A stretch of DNA of 25,370 bases from Candidatus Pelagibacter sp. (GCA_028095445.1 JAOHCJ010000010.1:1-25370), one strand, 5' to 3'; positions 1 to 7,726 are shown, numbered from the stretch's first letter. Notes: generated by a model from the sequence alone, not told the origin. A program made the numbers and translations.

Positions 1-25
1 AAGAATCAAATATATAGAAATCATT

Positions 26-346
26 ATGGCTACAGTAAGTGTAACAGACGATAATTTTGAAAATGAAGTATTAAAATCTTCAAAGCCAATCGTAGTTGAT
101 TTTTGGGCAGAATGGTGTGGGCCATGTAAGCAGATTGGACCAACATTAGAAGAAATTTCTGATGAAATGAAAGATCAAGTATCAATTGCTAAACACAACA
201 TTGACAATGAACCAAATACTCCAACCAAATACGGGGTTAGAGGAATTCCTACAATGCTATTGTTTAAAGATGGAGAATTAAAATCAACTAAGGTTGGTGC
301 AACTCCAAAGTCAGATATTGTTGCTTGGATTAAAGAAAATATTTAA
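26..346 (+). CDS. trxA: Thioredoxin
   Basis: This is a small cytoplasmic disulfide reductase that passes electrons from thioredoxin reductase to target proteins. The 106-residue length is that of bacterial Trx1. The active site WCGPCK is at residues 30-35 with the two redox cysteines at 31 and 34. The buried aspartate (D25, in VVDFWA) and the cis-proline loop (RGIPT) are present. No Shine-Dalgarno sequence is visible before the ATG, as for most genes here. The stop shares the palindrome TTAA with the stop of the convergent folC remnant, leaving no room for a terminator. In many alphaproteobacteria trxA lies beside folC and accD, so finding folC material next to it fits expectation. The identification is secure. 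Confidence 0.97.
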   Translation: MATVSVTDDNFENEVLKSSKPIVVDFWAEWCGPCKQIGPTLEEISDEMKDQVSIAKHNIDNEPNTPTKYGVRGIPTMLLFKDGELKSTKVGATPKSDIVAWIKENI

Positions 347-891
347 TTTATATTTAAAGCTTCTCCAGCAAGATATAAAGAGCCAGTAATTAAAATAATA
401 TCATTTTCTTGAAGTTTGATTGATGAAATAGCTTTTCGTATTGATTTTTTATAATCAATATTTTTAAATTCATTAATTTTTTTCTTTAAATCATTTCCTT
501 TAATAGCATTTGTTTGATTTGGGACATCAATTGTTGTTATTGATTCAATATTTTTAAAGTAGCTCATATATTCATTATGATCTTTATTAGCCATCATTCC
601 TAAAATAATATGTTTTCTACAATTTAAACTTTGAAGGTATTCATTTAGTACCTTTGCACCAAGTGGATTATGAGACCCATCTATAAATAGTTGATTATTT
701 TTAACTAAATTTTTTAATTTTCCTGATTTGATCTCTTGTAGTCTTGCAATACTTTCAATTTTAGTAATACCACTTTTAATGTGTTCATCTGTTATCTTCA
801 AATCTGGTAGTTGTCTAGCGGTTGCAATCGCCGTTGCAACATTTTCTAACTGAAATTGACCTGGCAGATTAGGTTTTGAAAGTTTTATCAA
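343..891 (-). pseudogene. folC: folC remnant, C-terminal half only
   Basis: The sequence matches the C-terminal half of FolC, the bifunctional dihydrofolate synthase/folylpolyglutamate synthase that adds glutamate to dihydropteroate and folates. The linker segment KPNLPGQFQLENVATAIA opens the fragment, followed by the Mur-ligase C-terminal domain signature DGSHNPLGAK. Full-length FolC is about 420-450 residues; here about 180 remain. The N-terminal ATP-binding domain, including the GKGS P-loop, is missing. The frame is closed by a TAA at 910-912. No ATG lies near the fragment's start; only a TTG at 889-891 could open it. Immediately upstream, in another frame, is a hisD-like start, so the gene was cut by a rearrangement or an assembly join. 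An enzyme lacking its ATP-binding domain should be inactive. Confidence 0.85.
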
Positions 892-925
892 AATCTTTAT
901 TTTTACTATTTAATATTTTAATCAT
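869..925 (-). pseudogene. hisD: 5' remnant of hisD fused out of frame to folC
   Basis: An ATG at 925-923 overlaps the TGA of the DUF2948 gene as ATGA. It opens an 18-codon frame, MIKILNSKNKDFDKTFKT, that stops at 869-871. In alphaproteobacteria murA, the DUF2948 gene and hisD commonly follow one another, and these residues look like the start of a histidinol dehydrogenase (last two steps of histidine synthesis). After about 14-16 codons the sequence becomes folC in a different frame. The rest of hisD is not in this window. The hisD call rests on position and on the resemblance of a short N-terminus, so it is probable rather than proven; an unrelated short peptide is the alternative. Confidence 0.6.
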
Positions 926-1320
926 TTTGTAATACTAATTTGATCATCTAGAGTTACTTCAATTATTTCTGTTGATAGCATTATGTATACATTATTAGTA
1001 AAAATTAAACTTATCTCATAATTGTCATTATTTTTAAGATAATCAATGCCAATGAGTTCTAATTCTTTTTCTGGATCAATCTGCTTTATATTTTTAGATT
1101 TAACACGATCAACAAATTCAAACTTACAAATACTAATAACTTTTTTATTTTCACCTTCCATCTCAACCTTAGATCTCTTTAAGGACATTAAAAAAACCTT
1201 ACTTTTTGCAAGATATTTAATATTACCAACTTTAATTTCGGCACCTGAACAACACGCTGAAATCATTTGTAAACCTTCATTATCTGTGGCTATAATTTTT
1301 GACAGATATTTCTTATCCAT
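922..1320 (-). CDS. DUF2948 family protein
   Basis: This is a 132-residue cytoplasmic protein of unknown function. It resembles the DUF2948 family, which is found almost only in alphaproteobacteria and usually between murA and hisD. Features that fit are the opening pattern (an LSKIIATDNEGLQMISACC-like segment), the middle segment with VGNIKYLAKSKVFLMSLKR, and the acidic C-terminal beta-rich part. No signal peptide or membrane segment is seen, and no catalytic motif can be named. Its ATG shares one base with the murA stop (TAATG) and its TGA overlaps the following ATG (ATGA), so it is translationally coupled on both sides. The position supports a single transcript with dcd and murA. Confidence 0.8.
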   Translation of the reverse strand: MDKKYLSKIIATDNEGLQMISACCSGAEIKVGNIKYLAKSKVFLMSLKRSKVEMEGENKKVISICKFEFVDRVKSKNIKQIDPEKELELIGIDYLKNNDNYEISLIFTNNVYIMLSTEIIEVTLDDQISITK

Positions 1321-2579
1321 TAATTAATTCTCCTAATTTTAGCACCTATTTTTTTTAATTTTTTTTCTAGATCTTCATAACCTCTATCTAGGTGGTAAAT
1401 CCTGCTGATTGTAGTTTTTCCTTTAGCACATAAAGCTGCAAGAACCAAAGAAGCAGAAGCTCTTAAGTCAGTTGCCATTACTTGAGCGCCTTTAAAGATT
1501 GTATTTCCCTCTATTGTTGCCTGATTTCCTTTAACTTCAATCTTGGCATCCATTCTTTTTAATTCTGAAACACTTTGAAAACGGTTTTCAAAAATATCCT
1601 CTTTGATTATTGATTTCTCATTTGCCTTGCACAACAATACCATTAATTGTGCCTGTAAATCTGTTGGAAAACCTGGATAAGGTGATGTTTTAATATTTAT
1701 ATTCTTAATTTTTTTACTTCCTTTAATCGTAATTTCATTTTTCTTTTGAGAAATCTTTGCACCAATTTTTTTTAAAACATCAATTTCTGTTTTGATGATA
1801 TCCGACTCTATTGCTGTTATTTTTATATTACCTTGATTTGTTGCTGCTGCAACAAGCATAGTACCCGCTTCAATTCTGTCAAACATTATTTTATAACTTG
1901 ATGGTTTAAAATTTTTTACACCTATGATTTTAACTTGTCTTTTTCCAATCCAAAAAATCCTCGCTCCAATGCTGCAAAGAAAATTTGATAAATCTTTAAT
2001 CTCTGGCTCTATTGCACAATTAGACAAAATTGTTTGACCTCTAGCTAAACATGCGGCAATTATTAAATGTTCTGTTGCTCCAACCGAAATTTTTGGAAAT
2101 TTAATTTTTGCACCTATCAATCCATTTTTAGCATTTGCGTGTACATATCCATCAATCATTTTGTATTGAACACCCATTTTTTTTAATGCCGCCAAATGAA
2201 TATCGATAGGTCTAAATCCTATAGAACAACCACCAGGACTTGATACTTTTGCTTTTCCAAATCTTGCTAACAGCGGGCCTAAAACAATAATCCCTGCTCT
2301 CATTGTAGACATTAGGTTATAACTAGCTTCAGTTTTTGTTATTTTGTTATTCTGAATTGTTAATGCATTATTATTTTTTGCCATTTTAACTTCAGAACCC
2401 ATCGACTCTAAAAGTTTAATCATTGTTTCTACATCTTTAACTCTTGGTATATTTTTTAAAGATATTTTCCTATCTGAAAGTAAAGTTGCAGCTAAAATAG
2501 GTAGAGATGCATTTTTAGAACCAGAAATTTTAATTTGCCCTTTGAGCTTAGTTGCTCCAAAGACTTCTAATTTTTTCAT
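1320..2579 (-). CDS. murA: UDP-N-acetylglucosamine 1-carboxyvinyltransferase
   Basis: MurA transfers enolpyruvate from phosphoenolpyruvate to UDP-GlcNAc, the first committed step of peptidoglycan synthesis in the cytoplasm. The protein has 419 residues, the usual length. The N-terminal GSKNASLPILAA segment carries the conserved Lys-Asn pair that contacts substrate. The catalytic cysteine is C118 in PGGCSIGFRP, the residue alkylated by fosfomycin, so the enzyme should be of the sensitive Cys type. The C-terminal segment RASASLVLAAL is also typical. The gene starts two bases after the dcd stop and overlaps the DUF2948 gene by one base, so it is the middle of a compact operon. Confidence 0.97.
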   Translation of the reverse strand: MKKLEVFGATKLKGQIKISGSKNASLPILAATLLSDRKISLKNIPRVKDVETMIKLLESMGSEVKMAKNNNALTIQNNKITKTEASYNLMSTMRAGIIVLGPLLARFGKAKVSSPGGCSIGFRPIDIHLAALKKMGVQYKMIDGYVHANAKNGLIGAKIKFPKISVGATEHLIIAACLARGQTILSNCAIEPEIKDLSNFLCSIGARIFWIGKRQVKIIGVKNFKPSSYKIMFDRIEAGTMLVAAATNQGNIKITAIESDIIKTEIDVLKKIGAKISQKKNEITIKGSKKIKNINIKTSPYPGFPTDLQAQLMVLLCKANEKSIIKEDIFENRFQSVSELKRMDAKIEVKGNQATIEGNTIFKGAQVMATDLRASASLVLAALCAKGKTTISRIYHLDRGYEDLEKKLKKIGAKIRRIN

Positions 2580-2581
2580 GA

Positions 2582-3139
2582 TTATACTTTTGGTAAAGTT
2601 ACCCCAGTTTGACCCATATATTTTCCTTTTCTGTCAGCATATGAGGTTTCTGGAGCTTGATCTCCTTTTAAAAATAAAAATTGCGCCACGCCTTCGTTGG
2701 CATATATTTTAGCTGGTAATGGAGTAGTATTTGAAAATTCAAGAGTAACGGCTCCAAAGAATTCTGACTCAATTGGTGTCACGTTTACTATAATTCCTGT
2801 CCTTGCATATGTACTTTTACCAACAACAATACACATAATGTCTCTGGGAATTTTGAAAACTTCAATTGTAGTTCCTAATGCAAAAGAATTTGGAGGTATA
2901 ATAATATATTCGGAGCTTTTTTTTGTAACAAAGTTGTCTGATGTAAATTTTTTTGGATCAACAATAGAAGAGTTTACATTGTGAAATATTTTAAATTCAT
3001 CAGCAACCCTTGCATCATAACCAAATGAACTTAAACCATAAGAAATTTTACCTCCCCTAACCTGCTTATCTATGAATGGAGATATCATCGCTTCTTCAAG
3101 TGCAAGTTTCCTTATAGACTTATCAGAAAGTACTGGCAT
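2582..3139 (-). CDS. dcd: dCTP deaminase
   Basis: This enzyme deaminates dCTP to dUTP, supplying the dUMP precursor for thymidylate. It has 185 residues, close to the alphaproteobacterial form. The nucleotide-binding motif [10 protein letters not shown] and the [19 protein letters not shown] segment with the family's catalytic glutamate are present. The C-terminal segment [12 protein letters not shown] resembles the flexible tail that closes over the triphosphate. The ATG overlaps the stop of a 33-codon gene upstream (TAATG), and the stop lies two bases before the murA start. A bifunctional dCTP deaminase/dUTPase is possible but cannot be judged here. Confidence 0.95.
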   Translation of the reverse strand: MPVLSDKSIRKLALEEAMISPFIDKQVRGGKISYGLSSFGYDARVADEFKIFHNVNSSIVDPKKFTSDNFVTKKSSEYIIIPPNSFALGTTIEVFKIPRDIMCIVVGKSTYARTGIIVNVTPIESEFFGAVTLEFSNTTPLPAKIYANEGVAQFLFLKGDQAPETSYADRKGKYMGQTGVTLPKV

Positions 3140-3240
3140 TATTTACTTTTCTTTTTATTTTTTTTTTGAAAAATTTTTCTTTTTTTAAGATTTTTTTTTA
3201 GTGCTAAACTTAATCTTACATTTTTTTCTTTATCACTCAT
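3139..3240 (-). CDS. Small basic protein, 33 aa
   Basis: This short gene encodes 33 residues ([18 protein letters not shown], then a lysine-rich tail). There are 15 Lys/Arg and only two acidic residues. I do not recognise a family. The case for a real gene is its junctions: its ATG shares a base with the stop of the 65-residue gene upstream (TAATG), and its TAA shares a base with the dcd ATG (TAATG again). That is the same spacing seen elsewhere in this operon. A chance frame could arise from the A-rich strand, but two perfect one-base couplings are unlikely by chance. A nucleic-acid- or ribosome-associated role would be a guess from charge only. Confidence 0.6.
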   Translation of the reverse strand: MSDKEKNVRLSLALKKNLKKRKIFQKKNKKKSK

Positions 3241-3437
3241 TATTTATCAGGATTAGTTAAAAAATCTAAAGTGATAGGTTTTGATGCATCTAAAGCTTTT
3301 TCTGGTTCTGTTTCTCTTTTTGATCCTTCCTTAGCTTCACGCTTAGCCTTCTTTTCAGCAAGCTTTTTTTCTCTTTTAGCTTGCTTCTCCATTAGCTTGT
3401 TACCTTTTGTGGATTTATAATCGTAATGAATTCCCAT
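3240..3437 (-). CDS. Small charged helical protein, 65 aa
   Basis: This is a 65-residue protein with three parts: a short N-terminus (MGIHYDYKSTKGNK), a highly charged Lys/Glu/Ala helix at about 16-45 that could form a coiled coil, and a more hydrophobic C-terminal segment (KPITLDFLTNPDK). No family was recognised. The start at 3437 is supported by an AGGAA Shine-Dalgarno sequence at 3443-3447, five bases upstream, one of the few good ribosome binding sites in the window. An internal ATG at residue 16 is an alternative. It heads the operon running through a 33-residue protein, dcd, murA and DUF2948. Confidence 0.7.
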   Translation of the reverse strand: MGIHYDYKSTKGNKLMEKQAKREKKLAEKKAKREAKEGSKRETEPEKALDASKPITLDFLTNPDK

Positions 3438-3604
3438 AAATTTTCCTAATGTAGATATAAATCATTATATGAAAAAAATTAAGGCAATATTTTGAAAAAA
3501 TGATTAATTTCAATAATACATCAATAAATACAGTATTAACTACCATCGTATATCCCATCCTCATGCTGCTAGATCTTAAACCTACCTCTAATTGCAATAG
3601 TCGA
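3438..3604. other. Spacer with a G+C-richer core, no identified gene
   Basis: This stretch separates the dcd-murA operon from the VTT membrane protein gene, both on the minus strand. The outer part is A+T-rich, but about 3540-3604 is visibly richer in G+C than other spacers here and ends in a perfect palindrome. Overlapping open frames run on both strands: one on plus starting at 3500 that passes into the next gene, and one on minus starting from a TTG at 3597. Neither resembles a known protein. It should also hold the promoter of the dcd operon. A small RNA is possible but not shown. Confidence 0.35.
3443..3447 (-). promoter_or_regulatory. Shine-Dalgarno of the 65-aa gene
   Basis: AGGAA on the minus strand lies five bases before the ATG at 3437. 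Most genes in this window lack such a sequence, so it helps to fix this start and mark it as the first gene of the dcd-murA operon. Confidence 0.6.
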
Positions 3605-3609
3605 CTATT
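3596..3609 (+). terminator. Palindrome AATAGTCGACTATT followed by T run
   Basis: This is a perfect 14-base palindrome. As RNA it could fold a five-pair stem with a TCGA loop, and on the plus strand it runs straight into five further T residues, like a weak intrinsic terminator. It overlaps the last bases of the minus-strand VTT gene. No plus-strand gene upstream is established, so this could equally be a protein-binding site or chance. Confidence 0.25.
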
Positions 3610-4324
3610 TTTTATAAAATATTTTTCTAGCTATAATTGTAAGTACAATGAAAACTGCAAAAATAGTTACAGGAATAAATATTTCTGGAGAAAAAATTAT
3701 ATCTTTAATTCTTGGTGCTTCTAGATTTTGATCAATAATTTTTTCAAGTCCACTACCAATTGAAACTATCAAGAATATAGATGGTAAAATTCCTATTAGG
3801 GTAGACCAAAAAAAATTACTTGCTTTAACATTGAAAATACATGGCAAAACATTTGAAAGTGCAAACGGAATTCCTCCTATAACCCTATAAATTAAAAGAT
3901 AATTAAATTCTGATTTTTTAAATTTTTCTTCTAAGTTTTTAAATTTATCTAGAAAATTTTTTTTAATTATCTCTTTAAAAAAATAATTTCCAAGAAGATA
4001 TAAAAACGTTGCTCCTATTGATAATCCAAATGCTAAAATAAAAGTTCCTAACCATTTACCAAAAATAAAACCTGCAAGAAGTGCTACAGGTGAACCAAAA
4101 CCTGCCAACAAAACCCAAATTATTACAAAAATTAAAAAGACTAAAGAAAGCAATATTAAGTTTGTGTTTTTTAAATTAAAAAAATAATCTCTGTTATTTT
4201 TGATAAATTCATAACTTGTCAACTCTTCCAATGAAAATTTTGAAAAGAAGAAATATAAAAACGTTAAAACAAGGATAAGATAAAATAAACCTAAAATTAT
4301 TTTAACTTTTTTTGATTTATCCAT
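3605..4324 (-). CDS. TVP38/TMEM64 (VTT domain) family membrane protein
   Basis: This is an integral inner-membrane protein of 239 residues, in the superfamily that includes DedA and eukaryotic TMEM64/VMP1 proteins. These are thought to act in lipid or ion movement across membranes, but the function of this branch is not settled. Visible parts are an N-terminal membrane helix at about 8-27, a second at about 53-75, the VTT core with GFGSPVALLAGFIFG and a following Gly-rich helix, the typical YRVIGGIPFALSNVLPC segment, and two more hydrophobic helices near the C-terminus. It is transcribed alone, divergently from rpmH. The family call is good; the substrate is unknown. Confidence 0.85.
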   Translation of the reverse strand: MDKSKKVKIILGLFYLILVLTFLYFFFSKFSLEELTSYEFIKNNRDYFFNLKNTNLILLSLVFLIFVIIWVLLAGFGSPVALLAGFIFGKWLGTFILAFGLSIGATFLYLLGNYFFKEIIKKNFLDKFKNLEEKFKKSEFNYLLIYRVIGGIPFALSNVLPCIFNVKASNFFWSTLIGILPSIFLIVSIGSGLEKIIDQNLEAPRIKDIIFSPEIFIPVTIFAVFIVLTIIARKIFYKK

Positions 4325-4355
4325 ATTATATTGGTGGTATTATAAAATCTTCTAT

Positions 4356-4383
4356 TTGCTATTTATACATATAATTGTATAAA
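4356..4383 (+). promoter_or_regulatory. Candidate sigma-70 promoter of the rpmH operon
   Basis: TTGCTA at 4356-4361 and TATAAA at 4378-4383 are spaced by 16 bases, about 40 bases before the rpmH ATG. A second -10-like TATAAT lies at 4370-4375. In a sequence this A+T-rich such matches arise easily, so the call rests mainly on position in the only spacer before a long plus-strand operon. Confidence 0.4.
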
Positions 4384-4421
4384 GAGCGAAATTTAATAAA
4401 AATTAAACAAAGCTAAAGCTT

Positions 4422-4586
4422 ATGAAAAGAACCTGGCAACCCAAGGTTGGTAAAAGATTAAAAAAACATGGATTTCGCTCTAAAATGAAAACTAAGGGTG
4501 GCACCAAGTTAATTAAAAGACGACGAGCTAAAGGAAGAAAAAATTTAACTGTATCATCAACACAAAGAAAGCCAAAAGGCAAATAA
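4422..4586 (+). CDS. rpmH: 50S ribosomal protein L34
   Basis: L34 is a small very basic protein of the large ribosomal subunit. The sequence starts MKRTWQP and contains [20 protein letters not shown] and [10 protein letters not shown], the family's conserved blocks. It has 54 residues, whereas the family usually has 44-46. The excess is a C-terminal tail ([10 protein letters not shown]) after the point where L34 normally ends. It opens the classical rpmH-rnpA-yidD-yidC cluster, ten bases before rnpA. Confidence 0.95.
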   Translation: MKRTWQPKVGKRLKKHGFRSKMKTKGGTKLIKRRRAKGRKNLTVSSTQRKPKGK

Positions 4587-4596
4587 GCAATAATAG

Positions 4597-4941
4597 ATGA
4601 AAAGCAAAATTGTTGCTCTTTCTAAAAAAGAAGATTTTAAAAATTTACTTAAGAAAAAAAAGATTTCTAATAAATATGTAACTTTATTTTTTGGAACTCT
4701 TCAAAATAAAGATAATAACAAGTTGAATATTAGTTTTGTAACTAAGAAAAAGCAGATCAAAAGTGCTGTTCAAAGAAATAAAGTTAAGCGAAGATTAAGA
4801 AGCATTATGAATGATTTAGCTAAAAAAGTGTCAATAAACTTTAATTTATCTTATTTAATTATTGCGAAAACAACTATGCTAAACAATGAATATCAGGTAA
4901 TAAAAGAAACTTTATTTCAAGATTTTAAAAAAATTAAGTAA
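4597..4941 (+). CDS. rnpA: Ribonuclease P protein component
   Basis: RnpA is the protein subunit of RNase P, which with the catalytic RNA removes 5' leaders from tRNA precursors. It has 114 residues, the normal length. The RNR-box helix AVQRNKVKRRLRSIM is at about 60-75, and the protein is strongly basic. A Phe-rich substrate-leader face is suggested by TLFFGTL. The stop shares one base with the yidD ATG (TAATG). The position directly after rpmH is the near-universal bacterial arrangement. Confidence 0.95.
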   Translation: MKSKIVALSKKEDFKNLLKKKKISNKYVTLFFGTLQNKDNNKLNISFVTKKKQIKSAVQRNKVKRRLRSIMNDLAKKVSINFNLSYLIIAKTTMLNNEYQVIKETLFQDFKKIK

Positions 4942-5183
4942 TGAAAATTATAGCAAACGTTTTAATTGGCATAATCAAAGTTTATAGAATGTTTATAAGT
5001 CCCTATTTATCTCCTTCATGTAGATACCTTCCTACTTGTTCCGCGTATGCAATTGATTGCTTAAAAACTTACGGATTAATCAAAGGACTTTTTAAAGCAA
5101 CAAAAAGAATTTTATCTTGCCATCCTTTTTCTAAAAGAGAGGGCTTTGATCCTGTAGTTAAAAAATTAAAGGTTAAAAGATAA
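4941..5183 (+). CDS. yidD: Membrane protein insertion efficiency factor YidD
   Basis: YidD is a small membrane-associated protein that helps YidC-dependent insertion. It has 80 residues. The N-terminal amphipathic/hydrophobic helix (about 3-18) is followed by the family signature SPYLSPSCRYLPTCSAYAID with its conserved cysteines, and by LSCHPFSKREGFDPV. The gene overlaps rnpA and yidC by one base at each side (TAATG both times), so all three are translationally coupled. Confidence 0.96.
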   Translation: MKIIANVLIGIIKVYRMFISPYLSPSCRYLPTCSAYAIDCLKTYGLIKGLFKATKRILSCHPFSKREGFDPVVKKLKVKR

Positions 5184-6859
5184 TGGATACTAAAAATGTA
5201 ATTGCTGCTATATCATTAAGTGCAGCTGTCATAATTCTTTATAGCCTTTTTTTTCAACCTGACCCTAAAGCAATAAAAGAAAATTTAGCAGAACAAAAAA
5301 AGGTTGAATCAAGTACAGATACACCAAGCTTAGATAAAAATGAAAACTTTGTAAAAATTTCAAGACAGGACGCATTAAAAGAAAATAATAGAGTTCAATT
5401 CGAAAATAATAGTGTAATCGGATCTATTTCTTTAAAAGGAGCAACAATAGATGATTTAACTTTTAAAAATTATAATTTTGAACTCAATGGTGATGAAAAA
5501 GTAATTTTATTAAGCCCAAGAAATGTTGATGATGGCTATATTATTGAAAGTGGTTTTGTAACAACTAACAAAAATATAGATGTCCCAGATGCGTCTACAA
5601 TTTGGCAAATGTCTGGAAATAAAAAATTAACCGTTAGTAATCCAATAAAATTGACCTGGAGCAATACTCAAGGAATTACATTTGAAAAACATATAACTTT
5701 AGATGATCAATTTCTGTTCACTGTAAAAGAAAAGATAATTAATAAATCAGATAAATCTTATAATTTTTACTCATATGGCCAAATAATTAGAAATAAAATT
5801 CCTAAAATTTCAGGTTTTTATATACTTCATGAGGGATTTTTATCTGTGCTTGACGATGAATTAATTGAAGAAGATTACGATGATATTCAAGAAAAGAAAT
5901 TTACACGTACATCACAAGAAGGGTTTGTGGGCATTTCAGATAAATATTGGATTACATCAATTATTCCACAAAAAGGTAAAGAGTTTAAAACAACTTTTGA
6001 TTATAAAAATAAATTTCGTGCCAATTACATATCTACTAAGGGTGTAGAAGTTGGTCCAAATAACTCTATAGAAGAAGAAATCCAAATTATAACTGCTGCT
6101 AAGAGAGTAAATATAATTGATGGCTATGCAGAAAACTTAAAAATTAATAAATTTGATCTAGTTATTGATTGGGGTTTTATGTATTTTATAACAAAGCCAT
6201 TATTTTTTGCTTTAGACTATTTCTTTAAATTACTTGGTAACTATGGTCTAGCAATTATTGCTGTCACTGTTTGTATTAGATTAGCATTTTTTCCTCTTGC
6301 TAACTTTAGCTTCAAAAGCATGGGTAAAATGAAACTTTTAGCACCAGAGATGGCTAGATTAAAAGAGCTTCACAAAGATGATAAAATGAAACTGCAACAG
6401 GCAATGATGGCTCTTTATAAAAAAGAGAAAGTTAATCCTATGTCAGGATGTTTGCCTATCTTGGTTCAAATTCCTGTATTCTTTGCTTTCTATAAAATTC
6501 TTTTTGTAACTTTGGAAATGCGTCACATGCCTTTTTATGGTTGGATCAAAGATCTAAGTGATAGAGATCCAACTTCTATATTTAATCTTTTTGGTTTAAT
6601 ACCCTGGGATCCACCATCATTTTTATTAATAGGTGCTTGGCCTATAATTATGGGTATTACTATGTTTATTCAACAGAAGCTTAACCCAACACCACCAGAT
6701 CCTATACAAGCTAAGATATTTATGTTTTTTCCTTTATTCTTGACTATAATTTTAGCTCCCTTCGCTGCAGGCTTAGTAATTTATTGGAGTTTCAATAATA
6801 TATTCACGATGATTCAACAGTATATCGTCCAAAGAAAAATGACTGTCAAAACAACTTAG
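5183..6859 (+). CDS. yidC: Membrane protein insertase YidC
   Basis: YidC inserts and folds inner-membrane proteins, alone or with the Sec translocon. This is the long Gram-negative form, 558 residues. It has an N-terminal membrane anchor at about 8-27, a beta-rich periplasmic domain at about 60-320, and then the insertase core. The core starts near GNYGLAIIAVTVCIRLAFFPL, whose arginine is the conserved charge in the substrate groove. Next come the cytoplasmic helical hairpin (MALYKKEKVNPMSGCLPILVQ) and three further helices. It ends with a short basic tail. The argB start follows the yidC TAG directly. In many alphaproteobacteria engB separates these two genes; here it does not. Confidence 0.97.
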   Translation: MDTKNVIAAISLSAAVIILYSLFFQPDPKAIKENLAEQKKVESSTDTPSLDKNENFVKISRQDALKENNRVQFENNSVIGSISLKGATIDDLTFKNYNFELNGDEKVILLSPRNVDDGYIIESGFVTTNKNIDVPDASTIWQMSGNKKLTVSNPIKLTWSNTQGITFEKHITLDDQFLFTVKEKIINKSDKSYNFYSYGQIIRNKIPKISGFYILHEGFLSVLDDELIEEDYDDIQEKKFTRTSQEGFVGISDKYWITSIIPQKGKEFKTTFDYKNKFRANYISTKGVEVGPNNSIEEEIQIITAAKRVNIIDGYAENLKINKFDLVIDWGFMYFITKPLFFALDYFFKLLGNYGLAIIAVTVCIRLAFFPLANFSFKSMGKMKLLAPEMARLKELHKDDKMKLQQAMMALYKKEKVNPMSGCLPILVQIPVFFAFYKILFVTLEMRHMPFYGWIKDLSDRDPTSIFNLFGLIPWDPPSFLLIGAWPIIMGITMFIQQKLNPTPPDPIQAKIFMFFPLFLTIILAPFAAGLVIYWSFNNIFTMIQQYIVQRKMTVKTT

Positions 6860-7726
6860 ATGTCATTGTTAAAAAAAGAAGATTTAATAAATATTATCCC
6901 TGAAAATGGCCCAACTATTGAAGAAACAATAAAATATTTAGAAAAATATATAGAGGATTTTATTGTAATCAAAATGGGAGGTTCTGTTCTCTCTAATAAG
7001 GATCTATTTAATAATCTTATTCAAGACATTGTTATTTTAAAAAAATTAGGTTTATCCATCTTTTTAATTCATGGTGGTGGCTCTAAAATTTCAAAAAAAT
7101 TAAATGATTTAAATATTAAAAGTAATTTTATTAATGGGCTAAGAGTTACGGACAAAAGTACTATCAATATAGTTGAAGATGTATTGATTGAATTTAACAA
7201 GGAAATTGTTGACGCTTTAAAAGATCAATCTTGTGAGACAAGAAGAATTACCTCAAAAGAATATAATGTAATAACTGTAAAACCTGAAAGTGATAAATTG
7301 GGTTTTGTAGGTATTCCAATTCACATTAAAACTAATGTTTTGAAAGAAATTATTAAAGTTAATGAAATACCTGTTATTGCACCACTAGGTTTAGATAAAA
7401 ATGATCAAACCTTTAATATAAATGCAGATAGTGTTGCTGGTGCAATTGCTAAAGAACTTGGGGCGAGAAGATTATTAATCCTTAGTGATGTTGAGGGTGT
7501 ACTAAATAAAAATAAAAAACTAATTCCAGAAATAAACTCTGATCAAGCTAAACGAATGATCAAAGATGGAACTATATCGGGGGGGATGATACCAAAAATT
7601 CATAACTGTTTAGATGTTGCAAAAAATGGTGTGAAGGGTGTTTGCATTATTGATGGTAGAAAAAACCACTCAACACTTTTTGAATTACTTTCTGATAAAG
7701 GTTCTGGAACCTTAATAAGAAAATGA
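6860..7726 (+). CDS. argB: Acetylglutamate kinase
   Basis: ArgB phosphorylates N-acetyl-L-glutamate, the second step of arginine synthesis, in the cytoplasm. It has 288 residues. The amino acid kinase fold is marked by VIKMGGS near the N-terminus (phosphate-binding lysine), HGGGSKISKK (acetylglutamate site), NINADSVAGAIAKELGA and GTISGGMIPKI. The N-terminal extension of about 37 residues before the first strand resembles the helix that makes arginine-sensitive hexameric forms, so feedback inhibition by arginine is plausible. The gene begins immediately after yidC and overlaps the next gene by four bases (ATGA). Confidence 0.96.
   Translation: MSLLKKEDLINIIPENGPTIEETIKYLEKYIEDFIVIKMGGSVLSNKDLFNNLIQDIVILKKLGLSIFLIHGGGSKISKKLNDLNIKSNFINGLRVTDKSTINIVEDVLIEFNKEIVDALKDQSCETRRITSKEYNVITVKPESDKLGFVGIPIHIKTNVLKEIIKVNEIPVIAPLGLDKNDQTFNINADSVAGAIAKELGARRLLILSDVEGVLNKNKKLIPEINSDQAKRMIKDGTISGGMIPKIHNCLDVAKNGVKGVCIIDGRKNHSTLFELLSDKGSGTLIRK

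Noticed and set aside
1046..1327. Plus-strand frame of 93 codons
   Set aside because: It is antisense to the DUF2948 gene, which has coupled junctions on both sides.
3415..3597. Minus-strand frame of 60 codons in the spacer upstream of the 65-aa gene
   Set aside because: It starts at TTG, overlaps a better supported gene with a Shine-Dalgarno sequence, and resembles no protein.
3500..3724. Plus-strand frame of 74 codons
   Set aside because: More than half of it is antisense to the VTT membrane protein gene, and that part is Asn/Lys/Tyr-rich as expected for the opposite strand of an A+T-rich gene. Only the spacer part remains of interest.
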